Of a DNA stretch of 64,000 bases, positions 48,858-58,987 are shown piece after piece. Every line of letters begins with the position of its first letter. Position 1 is the stretch's first letter. Source of the stretch: Rhizobium jaguaris (GTDB lineage Bacteria; Pseudomonadota; Alphaproteobacteria; Rhizobiales; Rhizobiaceae); contig NZ_CP032694.1 of assembly GCF_003627755.1 (NCBI RefSeq), positions 4,026,501 to 4,090,500 on the forward strand, in the 5' to 3' direction. Position numbers and translations under genes: made by a program. The notes below the pieces were generated by a model, which was not told the origin of the DNA, did no database searches, and worked only from the letters and a program-made list of their open reading frames with translations.

Positions 48858-49268
48858 CATCACACTCCTAATTATTTGTCCACCGCTGACATTTGCAAAG
48901 TGATGCTCAATGATGAGGGAATTAGCGTATTTCACTTTGGTTAATCAAGTCGATACCGCCACAAATTGGCGGAAGCCATTGCTGGACAAGAATCGGGTAG
49001 TTTCAAGGCGTCACCCGGCGAACCTCATCCAGATAGAAATGATCGGCAAATTCCTGCACCCGCTCATCGCACTCTCCGCCCTAACGGGGGCTTGTTTGAG
49101 AAATCGCAATAGCGTGCAAGCGAGGCCAATAAAAATTCCGTGAGCTGCAGCGGCGGCAGGCGTTTGCCTATCTCGCGAGTCTGCTTCTTAACCGCGAGCA
49201 TTTTGAGGCATGATCCCGCTCCGGTCTGATATGAACGAAGCGGCGATCACTATGGTCAGGTCCTTATG
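48858..49268. other. Intergenic region between Omp19-like gene and sdhB
   Basis: I see no supported gene. A 77-residue plus-strand frame (48910-49143) lacks a ribosome site and protein-like composition. The region includes the promoter of the lipoprotein gene. Confidence 0.5.
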
Positions 49269-49303
49269 ACCCGCGGCACAGACGAACGATCGTCGGCGGG
49301 TCA
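49269..49303 (-). terminator. Stem-loop at the end of sdhB
   Basis: TGACCCGC and GCGGGTCA pair around an inner GACGA/TCGTC stem; the left arm includes the sdhB stop codon. No T-run follows, so it may be a processing or rho-related end rather than a standard terminator. Confidence 0.45.
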
Positions 49304-50080
49304 GATCCGCCGCTCGACCATCATCTTCTTGATTTCGGCGATCGCTTTGGCCGGGTTCAGACCCTTGGGGCATGTCTGGGCGCAGTTCATGATCGTGTGG
49401 CAGCGGTAGAGGCGGAACGGGTCCTCGAGATTGTCGAGACGCTCGCCCTTGGCCTCGTCGCGGCTGTCGATCAGCCAGCGATAGGCCTGCAGAAGAACGG
49501 CCGGGCCGAGATAACGGTCGCCGTTCCACCAGTAGCTCGGACAGGAGGTCGAGCAGCAGGCGCAGAGAATGCACTCGTAGAGGCCGTCGAGCTTCAGACG
49601 ATCCTCGTGGCTCTGCTTCCATTCCTTCGCAGGCGGCGGCGAAACCGTCTTCAGCCAGGGCTCGATCGAGCGGTGCTGCGCGTAAAAATTCGTCAGATCC
49701 GGCACGAGATCCTTGACGACGGGCAAATGCGGCAACGGATAGATCTTCACCGTACCGTTAATCTCATCCATGCCTTTGGTGCAGGCGAGCGTGTTGGTGC
49801 CGTCGATGTTCATCGCGCAGGAGCCGCAAATGCCTTCGCGGCAGGAACGGCGCAGCGTCAGCGTCGGATCGATCTTGTTCTTGATGTAGAGCAGCCCGTC
49901 GAGCACCATCGGGCCGCAATCGTCGACGTCGATATAATATGTGTCGATGCTCGGGTTCAGGCCGTCATCCGGACTCCAGCGATAGACGCGGAATTCGCGC
50001 GTATTCTTCGCGCCCGCCGGCTTCGGCCAGACCTTGCCTTCGCGCATCTGAGAGTTCTTGGGGAGAGCGAGTTCAACCAT
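49301..50080 (-). CDS. sdhB: Succinate dehydrogenase iron-sulfur subunit
   Basis: The 259-residue subunit carries three Fe-S cluster sites: [21 protein letters not shown] ([2Fe-2S], residues about 70-91), [15 protein letters not shown] ([4Fe-4S]) and [15 protein letters not shown] ([3Fe-4S]). It passes electrons from SdhA to quinone. It is 17 bases after sdhA, last in sdhCDAB, and its stop lies inside a hairpin. Confidence 0.97.
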   Translation of the reverse strand: MVELALPKNSQMREGKVWPKPAGAKNTREFRVYRWSPDDGLNPSIDTYYIDVDDCGPMVLDGLLYIKNKIDPTLTLRRSCREGICGSCAMNIDGTNTLACTKGMDEINGTVKIYPLPHLPVVKDLVPDLTNFYAQHRSIEPWLKTVSPPPAKEWKQSHEDRLKLDGLYECILCACCSTSCPSYWWNGDRYLGPAVLLQAYRWLIDSRDEAKGERLDNLEDPFRLYRCHTIMNCAQTCPKGLNPAKAIAEIKKMMVERRI

Positions 50081-50097
50081 AGTCAGTTCCTCTCAGA

Positions 50098-51954
50098 TCA
50101 ATACACGCGTGCCTTCGGCTCGATCTTGTGCGGATCGATGCCTTCAGCAATCAGTTCGGTATGAACGGGGCGATAGTCCAGCTTGACGTCGCCCGCTTCG
50201 TTGATCCAGGCGAGCGTGTGTTTGCGCCAGTTTTCGTCGTCGCGGCCGCCGAACTTGCCTTCGGTGTAGTCCTCGCGGGCGTGCGAGCCGCGGCTTTCTT
50301 TGCGGGCTTCGGCGCCGTAGATCGTCGTGATGGCGTTGGCCATCAGGTTGTGCAGTTCCAGCGTTTCGACGAGATCGGAATTCCAGATCAGCGAACGGTC
50401 GGTGACCTTGACGTCAGGCAGTTCCTTCCAGATTGCCGAGAGGCGGCGGCAACCGGATTCGAGCGATTCCTGCGTGCGGAACACGGCGGCGTCTTCCTGC
50501 ATTGCGCGCTGCATCTTTTCGCGCAGGGCCGCCGTCGGCGTTCCACCGCTAGCATGGCGCAGACGGTCGAAGCGCTCCATGATTTTGTCGCAGGCAGCAA
50601 CATTGAGGGCCGGAACCGGGCTCGCCCGGTCGATAACCTGACCGGCACGGATGGCGGCGGCGCGGCCGAAGACCACAAGGTCGATCAGCGAGTTGGAACC
50701 GAGGCGATTGGCGCCGTGCACCGAGGCGCAACCGGCTTCGCCGACGGCCATCAGGCCCGGCAGAATGCGCTCCGGATTGTTGCCGTCGGCGTTCAATACC
50801 TCACCCCAATAGTTCGTGGGGATGCCGCCCATATTGTAGTGGACGGTCGGCAGGACTGGGATCGGCTCGCGGGTCACATCGACGCCGGCGAAGATGCGCG
50901 CGCTCTCGGAAATGCCCGGCAAACGCTCGTGCAGCACGGCCGGATCGAGATGGTCGAGGTGCAGGAAGATGTGGTCCTTGTTCTTGCCGACGCCGCGACC
51001 TTCGCGGATTTCCAGCGTCATGCAGCGCGAAACGACGTCGCGCGATGCAAGGTCCTTGGCGGACGGCGCATAGCGCTCCATGAAGCGCTCGCCTTCGGAG
51101 TTGACGAGATATCCGCCCTCGCCGCGCGCGCCTTCGGTGATCAGACAGCCGGAACCGTAAATCCCGGTCGGATGGAACTGCACGAATTCCATGTCCTGGA
51201 GCGGCAGCCCGGCGCGGGCAACCATGCCGCCACCGTCGCCGGTGCAGGTATGGGCCGAGGTCGCCGAGAAATAGGCGCGGCCGTAGCCGCCGGTCGCCAG
51301 CACCACCATCTTGGCGGCGAAGCGATGGATCGTGCCGTCGTCCAGGCACCAGGCGACGACACCGGTGCAGCGGCTGCCGTCATCGGACATGATCAGGTCG
51401 AGCGCGAAATATTCGATGAAGAATTCGGCGTTGTTGCGCAGCGACTGGCCGTAAAGCGTATGCAGGATAGCGTGGCCGGTGCGGTCGGCGGCGGCGCAAG
51501 TGCGCTGCACCGGCGGGCCTTCGCCGTAATTCTGCATGTGGCCGCCGAACGGGCGCTGATAGATCTTGCCTTCTTCGTTGCGCGAGAATGGCACGCCATA
51601 ATGCTCGAGCTCATAGACCGCCTTCGGCGCTTCCATGGTGAGATACTGCATGGCGTCGACGTCGCCGAGCCAGTCGGAACCCTTGACGGTGTCGTAGAGA
51701 TGCCACTGCCAGCTATCCGGCGTCATGTTCTGCAACGAGGCGGCGATGCCGCCCTGGGCTGCGACCGTATGCGAGCGGGTTGGGAATACCTTAGTGATGC
51801 AGGCGGTGCGGAAACCCTGCTCGGCCATGCCAAGCGTGGCACGCAGGCCCGCGCCACCGGCGCCGACGACGATCACGTCATAGGAGTGATCGACATATTT
51901 GTAGGCTTTCCCGTTCTGAGCGGGCCCATTCTGAGCGGATGAATTCGGTGCCAT
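50098..51954 (-). CDS. sdhA: Succinate dehydrogenase flavoprotein subunit
   Basis: The 618-residue subunit binds FAD covalently through the His of [15 protein letters not shown], after the Rossmann motif [37 protein letters not shown] and the catalytic Arg region [15 protein letters not shown] are intact. It oxidises succinate to fumarate. The N-terminus has a short [12 protein letters not shown] repeat. It is seven bases after sdhD. Confidence 0.98.
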   Translation of the reverse strand: MAPNSSAQNGPAQNGKAYKYVDHSYDVIVVGAGGAGLRATLGMAEQGFRTACITKVFPTRSHTVAAQGGIAASLQNMTPDSWQWHLYDTVKGSDWLGDVDAMQYLTMEAPKAVYELEHYGVPFSRNEEGKIYQRPFGGHMQNYGEGPPVQRTCAAADRTGHAILHTLYGQSLRNNAEFFIEYFALDLIMSDDGSRCTGVVAWCLDDGTIHRFAAKMVVLATGGYGRAYFSATSAHTCTGDGGGMVARAGLPLQDMEFVQFHPTGIYGSGCLITEGARGEGGYLVNSEGERFMERYAPSAKDLASRDVVSRCMTLEIREGRGVGKNKDHIFLHLDHLDPAVLHERLPGISESARIFAGVDVTREPIPVLPTVHYNMGGIPTNYWGEVLNADGNNPERILPGLMAVGEAGCASVHGANRLGSNSLIDLVVFGRAAAIRAGQVIDRASPVPALNVAACDKIMERFDRLRHASGGTPTAALREKMQRAMQEDAAVFRTQESLESGCRRLSAIWKELPDVKVTDRSLIWNSDLVETLELHNLMANAITTIYGAEARKESRGSHAREDYTEGKFGGRDDENWRKHTLAWINEAGDVKLDYRPVHTELIAEGIDPHKIEPKARVY

Positions 51955-51961
51955 CTTACAA

Positions 51962-52342
51962 TTATCCTACGAACGCGATCTTCAGAATGGCGAAGAGACA
52001 GAGCCCGGCCACGAAGATCGCGAAGAATGTGTTGAGCATGAGAAGGACGATTTTGCCGATCTCGCTGTGGACATAGTCCTCGATGATGACCTGCATGCCG
52101 ATCCGCATGTGAATGACGCCGGAGATCACCATCAGACCCATGATGACGGCGACGAGCGGATTCGACAGTGCATGCACGACATCCGTATAGGGAGCGCCGG
52201 CATAGATCATCAGGAAGATGACGAAGAAGATGATGAGCGGAACATTGGCGACGGCGGTCAGACGCTGACGCCAGAAATGCTCGGTGCCTTCCTTGGCGGA
52301 GCCGAGGCCGCGGACTTTGCCCAAAGGGGTGCGCATATCCAT
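51962..52342 (-). CDS. sdhD: Succinate dehydrogenase membrane anchor subunit
   Basis: The 126-residue protein has three TM segments (about 30-50, 60-80, 97-122). [15 protein letters not shown] carries the haem-ligand and quinone-site residues. It anchors SdhAB with SdhC. It lies between sdhC and sdhA. Confidence 0.93.
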   Translation of the reverse strand: MDMRTPLGKVRGLGSAKEGTEHFWRQRLTAVANVPLIIFFVIFLMIYAGAPYTDVVHALSNPLVAVIMGLMVISGVIHMRIGMQVIIEDYVHSEIGKIVLLMLNTFFAIFVAGLCLFAILKIAFVG

Positions 52343-52428
52343 GAGAAATATCCTCTAAAGCGATGATCTCGAACCGAAGGACCGCGAAACGAAAAATGGG
52401 AAGCGGCTTTCGGACAAGACCATGCCAA

Positions 52429-52827
52429 TCAAATCAGCCGGATGACGATGCCGACGATCCAGACCAGCGCGGTAAGACAGAGCGAACCGACGAGCGTCGC
52501 CTTGGCCATCTTGGTCGAGACGGCGGGGTCGAAGCCGTATCCGAGGTCCCAAATGAAATGGCGGAAGCCGCCGAGCATATGGTGCAGCAGCGCCCAGGTG
52601 TAGCCGAGCAGAACGAGCCGGCCGATGATCGAACCCATGATCCAGTTGACCAGCTCGAAATAGCCCTGGCCGGTCGCCGCCGCGATCAGCCACCAGGCGA
52701 CCAGCAACGTGCCGAAATAGAGCGCACCGCCGGTGATGCGGTGAACGATCGACATGACCATGGTGGGAATGAGCTTGTAGACTTGCAGATGCGGCGACAA
52801 GGGCCGGTTTTGTGTGACGTTCGCCAT
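52429..52827 (-). CDS. sdhC: Succinate dehydrogenase cytochrome b556 subunit
   Basis: The 132-residue protein has three TM segments and the two SdhC signatures: RPLSPHLQVYKLIPTMVMSI with SIVHRITGGALYFG, and the haem His in LLHHMLGGFRHFIWD. It is the first gene of sdhCDAB, 86 bases before sdhD. Its promoter must lie in the region to 53136. Confidence 0.95.
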   Translation of the reverse strand: MANVTQNRPLSPHLQVYKLIPTMVMSIVHRITGGALYFGTLLVAWWLIAAATGQGYFELVNWIMGSIIGRLVLLGYTWALLHHMLGGFRHFIWDLGYGFDPAVSTKMAKATLVGSLCLTALVWIVGIVIRLI

Positions 52828-53136
52828 CAGAACCTCGCGGCGTTACGATACGCTTCGATCCCGGATCTCTCCGGGGCAACACACCTGGAGAAATGCAGTG
52901 TGCGTTGCATCAATTGCGACCATTAATCACGGAAAGGCATGTCGACAAGCACAATTGCAGTCTGCCTCGAATTTAATCGATTCGGATCGCGCAACACCTT
53001 TAGCGAGTGCGCAGAAACGACATTCTCCGATTGGCCGCCCCATACGATTTTCCCGTCCACCGAGTGGACTTAACGCCTTTCTTGCGGCACTCTGCTCTTC
53101 ATATTTTGTTAAGGATTTAGAGCGCGAGGCGAACCC
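52828..53136. other. Divergent promoter region of sdhC and the repeat-containing secreted protein
   Basis: These 309 bases should contain the sdhCDAB promoter on the minus strand and that of the 53137 gene on the plus strand. I cannot place either with confidence. No gene is supported here. Confidence 0.4.
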
Positions 53137-53622
53137 ATGGGACGGCATCTTTTCACGGCAACAACGCTCGTTTTGGCGGCAGCCGCCGCTCTTTCGTCGG
53201 TATCGGCCTCGGCGGACGACTTTCGCCGCGGACACCGGCCGTTCCTCCCGTCGGGCCCCGTTTCGTTCCACCACTCCCGCCTTGTCGCATTCAATCATTC
53301 CCGCCTTGTTCCGTTCCACCATTCCCGCTTTGTTCGGTTGCAGGAAATCTCCTGGCCGCAGCGCTACGGGCAGCCGCAGCCAGCCAGAATCATTCTGATG
53401 GATCCGCAATATGCGGCAAGTGCGGGTACCTATGCCGGCACGACCAGTGTCTATCAGGCCGACGGCGGGACCTATGTCCTAGGCTATGGCGGAAATGGAG
53501 GCTATGGCGGATATCAGAGCCAACCCGCTACGCCGTTGAAGCCGCGGGCCAAAGTCATCAATGTCAGACTCGCCCGCAATGCCTGCTCCTATGAAGCAGG
53601 CGTCTGCGTGATTCGTCCCTGA
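53137..53622 (+). CDS. Secreted protein with 8-residue tandem repeats, unknown function
   Basis: The 161-residue product has a signal peptide of about 26 residues ending SASA-DD. Residues 42-65 are three tandem octapeptides, VSFHHSRL, VAFNHSRL and VPFHHSRF, encoded by a 24-bp repeat at 53260-53331. A Gly/Tyr-rich stretch follows near residues 110-128 (YGGNGGYGGYQ), and two cysteines (ACSYEAGVC) sit close to the C-terminus. The His clusters could bind metal. I do not recognise a family for the C-terminal part. Confidence 0.7.
   Translation: MGRHLFTATTLVLAAAAALSSVSASADDFRRGHRPFLPSGPVSFHHSRLVAFNHSRLVPFHHSRFVRLQEISWPQRYGQPQPARIILMDPQYAASAGTYAGTTSVYQADGGTYVLGYGGNGGYGGYQSQPATPLKPRAKVINVRLARNACSYEAGVCVIRP
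53260..53331 (+). repeat. 24-bp tandem repeat, three copies, in coding sequence
   Basis: Copies start at 53260, 53284 and 53308 and encode variants of VxFHHSRL. They are in frame and differ at a few bases, consistent with expansion followed by drift. Confidence 0.8.
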
Positions 53623-53628
53623 CGGTCG

Positions 53629-54279
53629 TTAACCGGCGAGAAATCGCCAGACCGTCGTCTTCTTCACTTCGCTATCCTCCAGTGCCCGCGTCACCGGCAC
53701 CTGATACGTGGCACGGGCCTCCAAATGATCCTTGGGGAGGTAGGCTCTTCCCGGATCGCCCACCAGAACAAGATGGCCCTCTCTTGCCAGTTGCCGGAAC
53801 CAGGGAATCAGGCGGTCGGTGAAATCGCGATCGTAAAAGACATCACCGGCAAGAATGACGTCGGCATTCGGCGTCCGGCCAATGAGATCGTCACCGGTGA
53901 AATCGAGCGTGACCCCGTTCTCCACGGCGTTCAACCGTATCGCCGTCTCCGCCCAGGGATCGATATCGGCGGCGAGCGCATGGCTGGCACCTGCAAGCTT
54001 CGCCGCAATCGCGACGAGGCCGGAGCCGCTGGCGAAATCCAAAACCCTTTTTCCGGCGACCTCATCGGGATGATCGAGGATATAGCGTGCAAGCCCCTGT
54101 CCGCCGGCCCAGGCAAAAGCCCAGAAGGGTGGCGGCAGGCCGATCTCTTCGAGTTCCTCCTCCGTTTTCAACCAAAGATCATGGGCTTCGCTCGCCAGGT
54201 GCAGCCGAATTTCCGGCACATGCGGCGGCGCCATGAGACTGGTGTTTGCACGGATGAAACTCTCAGGATCCGTCTTCAA
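53629..54279 (-). CDS. METTL20/EtfB-type protein lysine methyltransferase
   Basis: The 216-residue class I methyltransferase has motif I LDFASGSGLVAIAAKLAGA near residue 80, acidic ADIDPWAETAIRLNAVENG, and motif DVILAGDVFYDRDF. PPPFWAFAWAGGQGLARYIL is the family-specific N-terminal block. Homologues, including one studied from Agrobacterium, methylate lysines of the electron-transfer flavoprotein beta subunit. It is convergent with the repeat-protein gene, six bases apart. Confidence 0.82.
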   Translation of the reverse strand: MKTDPESFIRANTSLMAPPHVPEIRLHLASEAHDLWLKTEEELEEIGLPPPFWAFAWAGGQGLARYILDHPDEVAGKRVLDFASGSGLVAIAAKLAGASHALAADIDPWAETAIRLNAVENGVTLDFTGDDLIGRTPNADVILAGDVFYDRDFTDRLIPWFRQLAREGHLVLVGDPGRAYLPKDHLEARATYQVPVTRALEDSEVKKTTVWRFLAG

Positions 54280-54300
54280 ATCGTCCTCGAGTCAGAGGTT

Positions 54301-54738
54301 TCAGACAGGAGGATTGTCGAGTTCGCCCATGCGGCAGACTTCAAGATATTCCTCCTCGGTCACCGGCTGCACGGAAAGCCGCATCGAGGTGACAAGCGCC
54401 ATCTGCGAAAGCTTCGGATTGGCCTTGATGTCCTTCAGAGACACCGGCTTCGGCATATCGCGCACGGCACGAATATCCACGCAGTCCCAGCGCGGGTCGT
54501 CCTTGGCAGTCGAATCGGGATGCGACAACGCGCAGACCTCAACGATGCCGACAATCTCCAAACCCTCATTGGAATGATAAAAGAATCCCTTGTCGCCGAG
54601 CTGCATCGCCCGCATGTTGTTGCGGGCGAGATAGTTGCGCACGCCGGTCCACTCCGTGCCCTTTTCGCCGGCTCTTTTCTGCGCTTCCCAGGACCACGAG
54701 GCCGGTTCGGATTTATACAGCCAATGCGCCATGCTCAT
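54301..54738 (-). CDS. EVE-domain protein
   Basis: The 145-residue product is a PUA-like EVE domain: AHWLYKSEPASWSWEAQKRA, WTGVRNYLARNNMRAMQLGDKGFFYHS and VCALSHPDSTAKDD are its conserved blocks. EVE domains bind modified bases in DNA or RNA. Its ATG at 54738 overlaps the YciI stop (ATGA); an ATG two codons on is the alternative. It follows the YciI gene in a common rhizobial pair. Confidence 0.9.
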   Translation of the reverse strand: MSMAHWLYKSEPASWSWEAQKRAGEKGTEWTGVRNYLARNNMRAMQLGDKGFFYHSNEGLEIVGIVEVCALSHPDSTAKDDPRWDCVDIRAVRDMPKPVSLKDIKANPKLSQMALVTSMRLSVQPVTEEEYLEVCRMGELDNPPV

Positions 54739-55028
54739 GCCTCCGGATTGTTGAAGACCCAGTTGAACGGCTTGATCTCGACGCTCTCGAACAAGCCGGC
54801 CTTTGTATAGGGATCGGAATCGGCAATCGCCTGTGCTGCTTCGATCGTTTCGACGCTGACGATGACCAGGCTGCCGTTGGGCTTGCCTTCGGCATCGAGG
54901 AAAGGACCCGCCATCTTCAAAATACCTTCGGCATTGAGCTTGTCCAAATGCGCAAGATGCGTGGGGCGGGTGTCCATACGGACATTCAGATGGCCGGGCT
55001 TGTCCTTGCAGACAAAAGCAAACAGCAT
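54735..55028 (-). CDS. YciI-family protein
   Basis: The 97-residue protein has the YciI pattern: MLFAFVCKDKPGHLNVRMDT, RPTHLAHLDKLNAEGILKMAGPFLDAEGKPNGSL with catalytic His-Asp type residues, then DPYTKAGLFESVEIKPFNWV. YciI proteins are small enzymes of uncertain substrate. It is coupled to the EVE gene. A toxin-antitoxin pair separates it from gpsA. Confidence 0.92.
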   Translation of the reverse strand: MLFAFVCKDKPGHLNVRMDTRPTHLAHLDKLNAEGILKMAGPFLDAEGKPNGSLVIVSVETIEAAQAIADSDPYTKAGLFESVEIKPFNWVFNNPEA

Positions 55029-55095
55029 GATTTTATTCTCCTATGCAAATCAGCAGATTATTGGGGACGATGGATAAAGCCTCATCCACCGAAGG

Positions 55096-55530
55096 TCATC
55101 TTGTTTCTGCGCGAATCGGATTGATAATATCGAGACCCCAAAAATCAGCCTCATTATGCGTGACGATGACGCATTCATTCGCGATTGCGACAGATGCGAT
55201 CAACATATCCATCGGGTCACGCTGTCGCCCCGCCGTCCGCCCATCCGCCATAAGTTGCGCCCACATTAAGGCAGCACTCTCGTCGAAGGGAAGAATTCGC
55301 CCGGCAAAATACGCCAGCGGTCCTTGTGCGCCGAGAAACCAGGTTTCGAGGTCTTCGCGTTTACGCCCTGCCGGCATGATCAGAATACCGCGCCGAATCT
55401 CGGCGATCGTGGACGCTGCAATGAAGAGATCGTCATCCATTTGAACTTGAAGCCATTTGGCAAGATCAGGTGACGGCTCTGGTTTGATCGTATTGCTTAT
55501 AATGTTGGTATCGAGCAAATAACGGGTCAA
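55096..55530 (-). CDS. vapC: VapC-like PIN-domain toxin
   Basis: The 144-residue PIN ribonuclease has the acidic residues in order: Asp in YLLDTNIISNT, Glu in STIAEIRRGIL, Asp in QRDPMDMLIASVAI and Asp/Glu near THNEADFWG. Such toxins cut tRNA or rRNA. Its start overlaps the antitoxin stop by four bases. It sits between YciI and gpsA as an added module. Confidence 0.9.
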   Translation of the reverse strand: MTRYLLDTNIISNTIKPEPSPDLAKWLQVQMDDDLFIAASTIAEIRRGILIMPAGRKREDLETWFLGAQGPLAYFAGRILPFDESAALMWAQLMADGRTAGRQRDPMDMLIASVAIANECVIVTHNEADFWGLDIINPIRAETR

Positions 55531-55826
55531 AGATCGATCTCGCGCACTTTGCCACGAACCCGTTCAAGATCGATATCCGCGCCGACGAGAGGCGAGCTGC
55601 GCAGCCAGGCATAAACGCCACCTGTCTTCGGCGGCTCGCCGGAGATCGTCCTGGTCACCACATCGCGGATGCGAGCCGACTCAGCCCCTCCTTCCGCCAA
55701 ACGCCGCGCCAGCGAGCGAATGAGGGCGCGGTCGCCGTCAAGGCCAAGCACCTCGAAGCGAGCCAAACCACGCTCACCAAGACGGGAACGGTAATTCTGG
55801 ATCGCGCGCTTTTGTGAGCTGCTCAT
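55527..55826 (-). CDS. vapB: Antitoxin partner of the VapC-like toxin
   Basis: The 99-residue product (KRAIQNYRSRLGERGLARFE, then DRALIRSLARRLAEGG) lies immediately upstream of the PIN toxin and overlaps it by four bases. Its N-terminal half looks like a small DNA-binding domain and its C-terminal tail (SSPLVGADIDLERVRGKVRE) probably wraps the toxin. GGAGG precedes the ATG. The exact antitoxin fold is uncertain. Confidence 0.8.
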   Translation of the reverse strand: MSSSQKRAIQNYRSRLGERGLARFEVLGLDGDRALIRSLARRLAEGGAESARIRDVVTRTISGEPPKTGGVYAWLRSSPLVGADIDLERVRGKVREIDL

Positions 55827-55839
55827 CGTGGCCTCCGGT

Positions 55840-55860
55840 TATATCCAGTAATATATCCAG
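55840..55860 (-). promoter_or_regulatory. Direct-repeat operator of the toxin-antitoxin operon
   Basis: TATATCCAG occurs at 55840-55848 and 55852-55860 on the plus strand, a 12-base period, 14 bases before the antitoxin ATG. The antitoxin or its complex probably binds here for autoregulation. Confidence 0.55.
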
Positions 55861-55883
55861 CGCGCCACAGATGTTCAAGTTTC

Positions 55884-56873
55884 CTATTCCGTCGTGATCG
55901 GCCGCGTCATCAATTGCTCGATTGCCGTTGGGATATCCAGCTTGCCGTCGATGATGGCCGAGACCGCTTCGGTGATCGGCATATCGACGCCGAGCCCCCG
56001 CGCCAGGCGTGCGGCGATGGAGGCGGCATAAGCGCCCTCGACCAGCTCTCCATGCGATGGATCGGCCGTCTCGCCGTGGCCGAGCGCGATACCGAAGCGC
56101 AGGTTGCGGGACTGGTGGCTGGTCGCGGTCAATACGAGGTCGCCGAGGCCGGAAAGCCCGCGCACCGTCTCCGCCTTGCCGCCCTTGGCGGAAACGAATC
56201 GCGACATTTCCGCCAAGCCGCGACTGATCAGCGCCGCGCGTGCCGAATCGCCGATGCCACATCCTTCGACAATACCGCAGGCGATCGCGAGCACATTCTT
56301 CAGCGCGCCGCCGAGCTGCACGCCGACGCGATCCGAAGACGCATAGAGACGGAATGTCGGCCCTGAAATCGCCTGTGCCAACCGTTCCGCCACCGCCATA
56401 TCCGCAGCCGCGATCGCCATTGCCGTCGGCAAGCCCTTCGCAATGTCGCTGGCAAAGCCCGGTCCGGAGAGAACAGCGATGGCGTGGCGCGGCAATTCCC
56501 GCTCCAACATGTCGGTCAAGAGATCGCCGGAAACCTTGTCGATACCCTTGGCGCAGGTGACGACCACGGCATCCTGCGCGAGATAAGGCCCATAATGACG
56601 TGCCGCATCCGCCTGGGCTTGCGATGGCATGGCAAAGAGCACGATGCCGGCGCTTGAAATCGCGTCAGGCTCGGCGGAAAATTGCAGCGAATCCGGCAAA
56701 TCGATGCCCGGCAACGCCGTGTCGTGCATCCGATCAGCCCTGAGATCGGCCATCAGCGCAGCATTGCGCCCGACCAGCGTCACCTGGCTCTTGCCGGTCA
56801 AGGTGATGACGGCGGCGAGCGCCGTGCCGAAGGCACCGGCGCCGACCACCGCGATGCGTTCATTATCGCTCAT
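55884..56873 (-). CDS. gpsA: NAD(P)-dependent glycerol-3-phosphate dehydrogenase
   Basis: The 329-residue enzyme makes sn-glycerol 3-phosphate from dihydroxyacetone phosphate for phospholipids. It has the nucleotide loop [45 protein letters not shown] and the catalytic Lys region [16 protein letters not shown], then [16 protein letters not shown]. Its ATG overlaps the tsaD stop by four bases. Its product is the substrate of GlpD elsewhere in the window. Confidence 0.97.
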   Translation of the reverse strand: MSDNERIAVVGAGAFGTALAAVITLTGKSQVTLVGRNAALMADLRADRMHDTALPGIDLPDSLQFSAEPDAISSAGIVLFAMPSQAQADAARHYGPYLAQDAVVVTCAKGIDKVSGDLLTDMLERELPRHAIAVLSGPGFASDIAKGLPTAMAIAAADMAVAERLAQAISGPTFRLYASSDRVGVQLGGALKNVLAIACGIVEGCGIGDSARAALISRGLAEMSRFVSAKGGKAETVRGLSGLGDLVLTATSHQSRNLRFGIALGHGETADPSHGELVEGAYAASIAARLARGLGVDMPITEAVSAIIDGKLDIPTAIEQLMTRPITTE

Positions 56874-57967
56874 GCCTTCGCTCCTCGTTTGCCGTGCCCT
56901 AAAAGAGTTTCCGCCTTCTGATCGAGCGGCCAGCGCGAGCGCGGCTGCACATCAAGACCATCAGGCGCTGCACCCGTCGCCATGCGCTCCAGCCCCGCCC
57001 AGGCAATCATTACCGCATTGTCGGTGCAGAGCCTCAGCGGCGGCGCGATGAAGCGGAAACTATTGTGGTCGCAGAGTTCCTGCAGCGTGCGGCGCAGCTC
57101 GAGATTGGCAGCGACGCCGCCGGCAACCACCAGCGCCGGCTTGTCCGCCGTCTTCGGAAATTCCTTTTTGAAGCGCTGCAGGCCGCGCCCGATCCGGTCC
57201 TTCAACGTGCGCGAGATCGCCCTCTGAAAGGAGGCGCAGATATCGGCGATGTCCTGCTCGGTGACCGGCGCTATCGCCGTTGCCGCCTGTCGCACAGCAG
57301 TCTTAAGGCCGGAAAAGGAAAAATCGAGCCGAGTCTCGCCGACCAGCGGCCGCGGAAAATCGAACCGATCCGGATCGCCGTTCTTCGCGGCCTCTTCGAC
57401 CGCCGGGCCGCCGGGATAGGGCAGACCGAGCAGCTTCGCCGTCTTGTCGAAGGCTTCACCCAGCGCGTCGTCGATGGTTGTACCCCAGCGCTCATATTCG
57501 CCGACACCGCGCACCAAAATCAGTTGCGTGTGACCTCCGGAGACGAGCAGCATGAGATAAGGAAAGGTGAGACCATCCGTCAGCCTTGCCGTCAGTGCAT
57601 GGCCCTCTAAATGGTTGATTGCGTATAGCGGCTTGCCGGTTGCCCTCGATATCGCCTTGCCGGTCATCAGCCCGACGAGCAGGCCGCCGATCAGACCGGG
57701 ACCGGATGTGGCGGCGATGGCATCGACATTGGAGAGCGACACATTGGCGCGCTTCAGGGCTTCGTCGATCAATGTATCCAGCGCCTCGACATGCGCCCGC
57801 GCAGCAATTTCCGGCACCACGCCGCCATAGGCGCTATGCTCGTCCAACTGGCTCAAAACCACGTCGGAGGCGACTGTGGCGGTGCCGTCATCCCGGCGTT
57901 CGACGATGGCCGCGGCGGTTTCGTCGCAGCTTGTTTCGATGCCGAGAATGCGAAGAAAGGGCGCCAT
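56870..57967 (-). CDS. tsaD: tRNA N6-threonylcarbamoyladenosine synthase subunit TsaD
   Basis: The 365-residue ASKHA-fold protein transfers the threonylcarbamoyl group to A37 of ANN-decoding tRNAs. It starts [20 protein letters not shown], has the metal His pair in [25 protein letters not shown] and the C-terminal [16 protein letters not shown]. It is coupled to gpsA and divergent from hemC with about 84 bases between. Confidence 0.97.
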   Translation of the reverse strand: MAPFLRILGIETSCDETAAAIVERRDDGTATVASDVVLSQLDEHSAYGGVVPEIAARAHVEALDTLIDEALKRANVSLSNVDAIAATSGPGLIGGLLVGLMTGKAISRATGKPLYAINHLEGHALTARLTDGLTFPYLMLLVSGGHTQLILVRGVGEYERWGTTIDDALGEAFDKTAKLLGLPYPGGPAVEEAAKNGDPDRFDFPRPLVGETRLDFSFSGLKTAVRQAATAIAPVTEQDIADICASFQRAISRTLKDRIGRGLQRFKKEFPKTADKPALVVAGGVAANLELRRTLQELCDHNSFRFIAPPLRLCTDNAVMIAWAGLERMATGAAPDGLDVQPRSRWPLDQKAETLLGHGKRGAKA

Positions 57968-58051
57968 GGAAGCTGTTCGTTGCCTGTTGGTCGATTGCGA
58001 TGAAGCGAAAATATGGTTACGGGAACTGTCGGTAACAACGGATCAAAGCGG

Positions 58052-58981
58052 ATGCAAACAAAACCTTTCCGGATTGGCACGCGCGGCAGCCCACTTGCCT
58101 TGGCGCAGGTGCACGAGGTCCGCGACCGCCTGATGGCCGCGCATGGCCTGCCTGAGGAAATGTTCGAGATCGTCGTTCTGACCACCAAGGGCGACCGCAT
58201 CACCGATCGTTCCCTGGCGGCGATCGGCGGCAAGGGCCTGTTCACCGAGGAGCTGGAGCAGAGGCTGAGTTCGGGCGAACTCGATTTCGCCGTCCATTCC
58301 GCCAAGGATATGGCGACGAAGCTGCCGGAAGGACTAGCGCTATCGGCGTATCTTCCGCGGGAGGATATCCGCGACACCGTCATCGGTCGTACGGCGCCGA
58401 GACTGATCGATCTGCCGCACGGCGCAACCGTTGGTTCCGCGTCGCTGCGCCGCCAGGCGCTCATCCGCCGCCTGCGTCCCGATATCAACGTCATCACCTT
58501 TCGCGGCTCGGTCGAAACCCGCCTGCGCAAGCTGGAGGAAGGCCAGGCCGACGCGACGCTATTGGCGCTTGCCGGCCTGAAGCGGCTCGGCAAGGTGGAT
58601 GTGATTACCGACATTCTCGATCCCGACGAATTCCCGCCGGCGCCGGCCCAGGGTGCGATCTGCACCGAAAGCCGCACGAGCGATGACAGGGTCAACGACC
58701 TGCTCTCCGCCATCAATGATGGTCCGACCTTCGACACCGTCTCCTGCGAACGCGGTTTCCTGGCGGCGCTCGATGGCTCCTGCCGCACGCCGATCGCCGG
58801 CTATGCCGTCTGCGAGGGGGACCATATCAGGTTCTTCGGCATGATCCTGACGCCCGATGGCCGGCAGGTGCACACCACCACCATCGAAGGCCATCGCCGG
58901 GACGCCGAGGCGCTTGGCACAAATGCTGGCCAGGCGATCCGTGCCGAGGCCGGCAGCACCTTCTTCGAAGATTGGACCTGA
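58052..58981 (+). CDS. hemC: Porphobilinogen deaminase
   Basis: The 309-residue enzyme joins four porphobilinogens to hydroxymethylbilane. [20 protein letters not shown] opens it, [20 protein letters not shown] and HSAKDM follow, and the dipyrromethane cofactor Cys is in [17 protein letters not shown] 58052 gives the usual N-terminus MQTKPFRIG; the frame to 58013 is less likely. It leads the hemC-hemD-Mic60-hemY group. Confidence 0.96.
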   Translation: MQTKPFRIGTRGSPLALAQVHEVRDRLMAAHGLPEEMFEIVVLTTKGDRITDRSLAAIGGKGLFTEELEQRLSSGELDFAVHSAKDMATKLPEGLALSAYLPREDIRDTVIGRTAPRLIDLPHGATVGSASLRRQALIRRLRPDINVITFRGSVETRLRKLEEGQADATLLALAGLKRLGKVDVITDILDPDEFPPAPAQGAICTESRTSDDRVNDLLSAINDGPTFDTVSCERGFLAALDGSCRTPIAGYAVCEGDHIRFFGMILTPDGRQVHTTTIEGHRRDAEALGTNAGQAIRAEAGSTFFEDWT

Positions 58982-58987
58982 CATCCA

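Noticed and set aside
48910-49143. 77-codon frame in the gap before sdhB
   Set aside because: No ribosome site, no signal or domain, and composition unlike neighbouring genes.
50128-51942. Plus-strand open frame of 604 codons
   Set aside because: Antisense shadow of sdhA.
52927-53409. Minus-strand frame with NKAGMVER-type repeats
   Set aside because: The repeat is the reverse reading of the 24-bp repeat in the secreted-protein gene, which has the signal peptide and better start.
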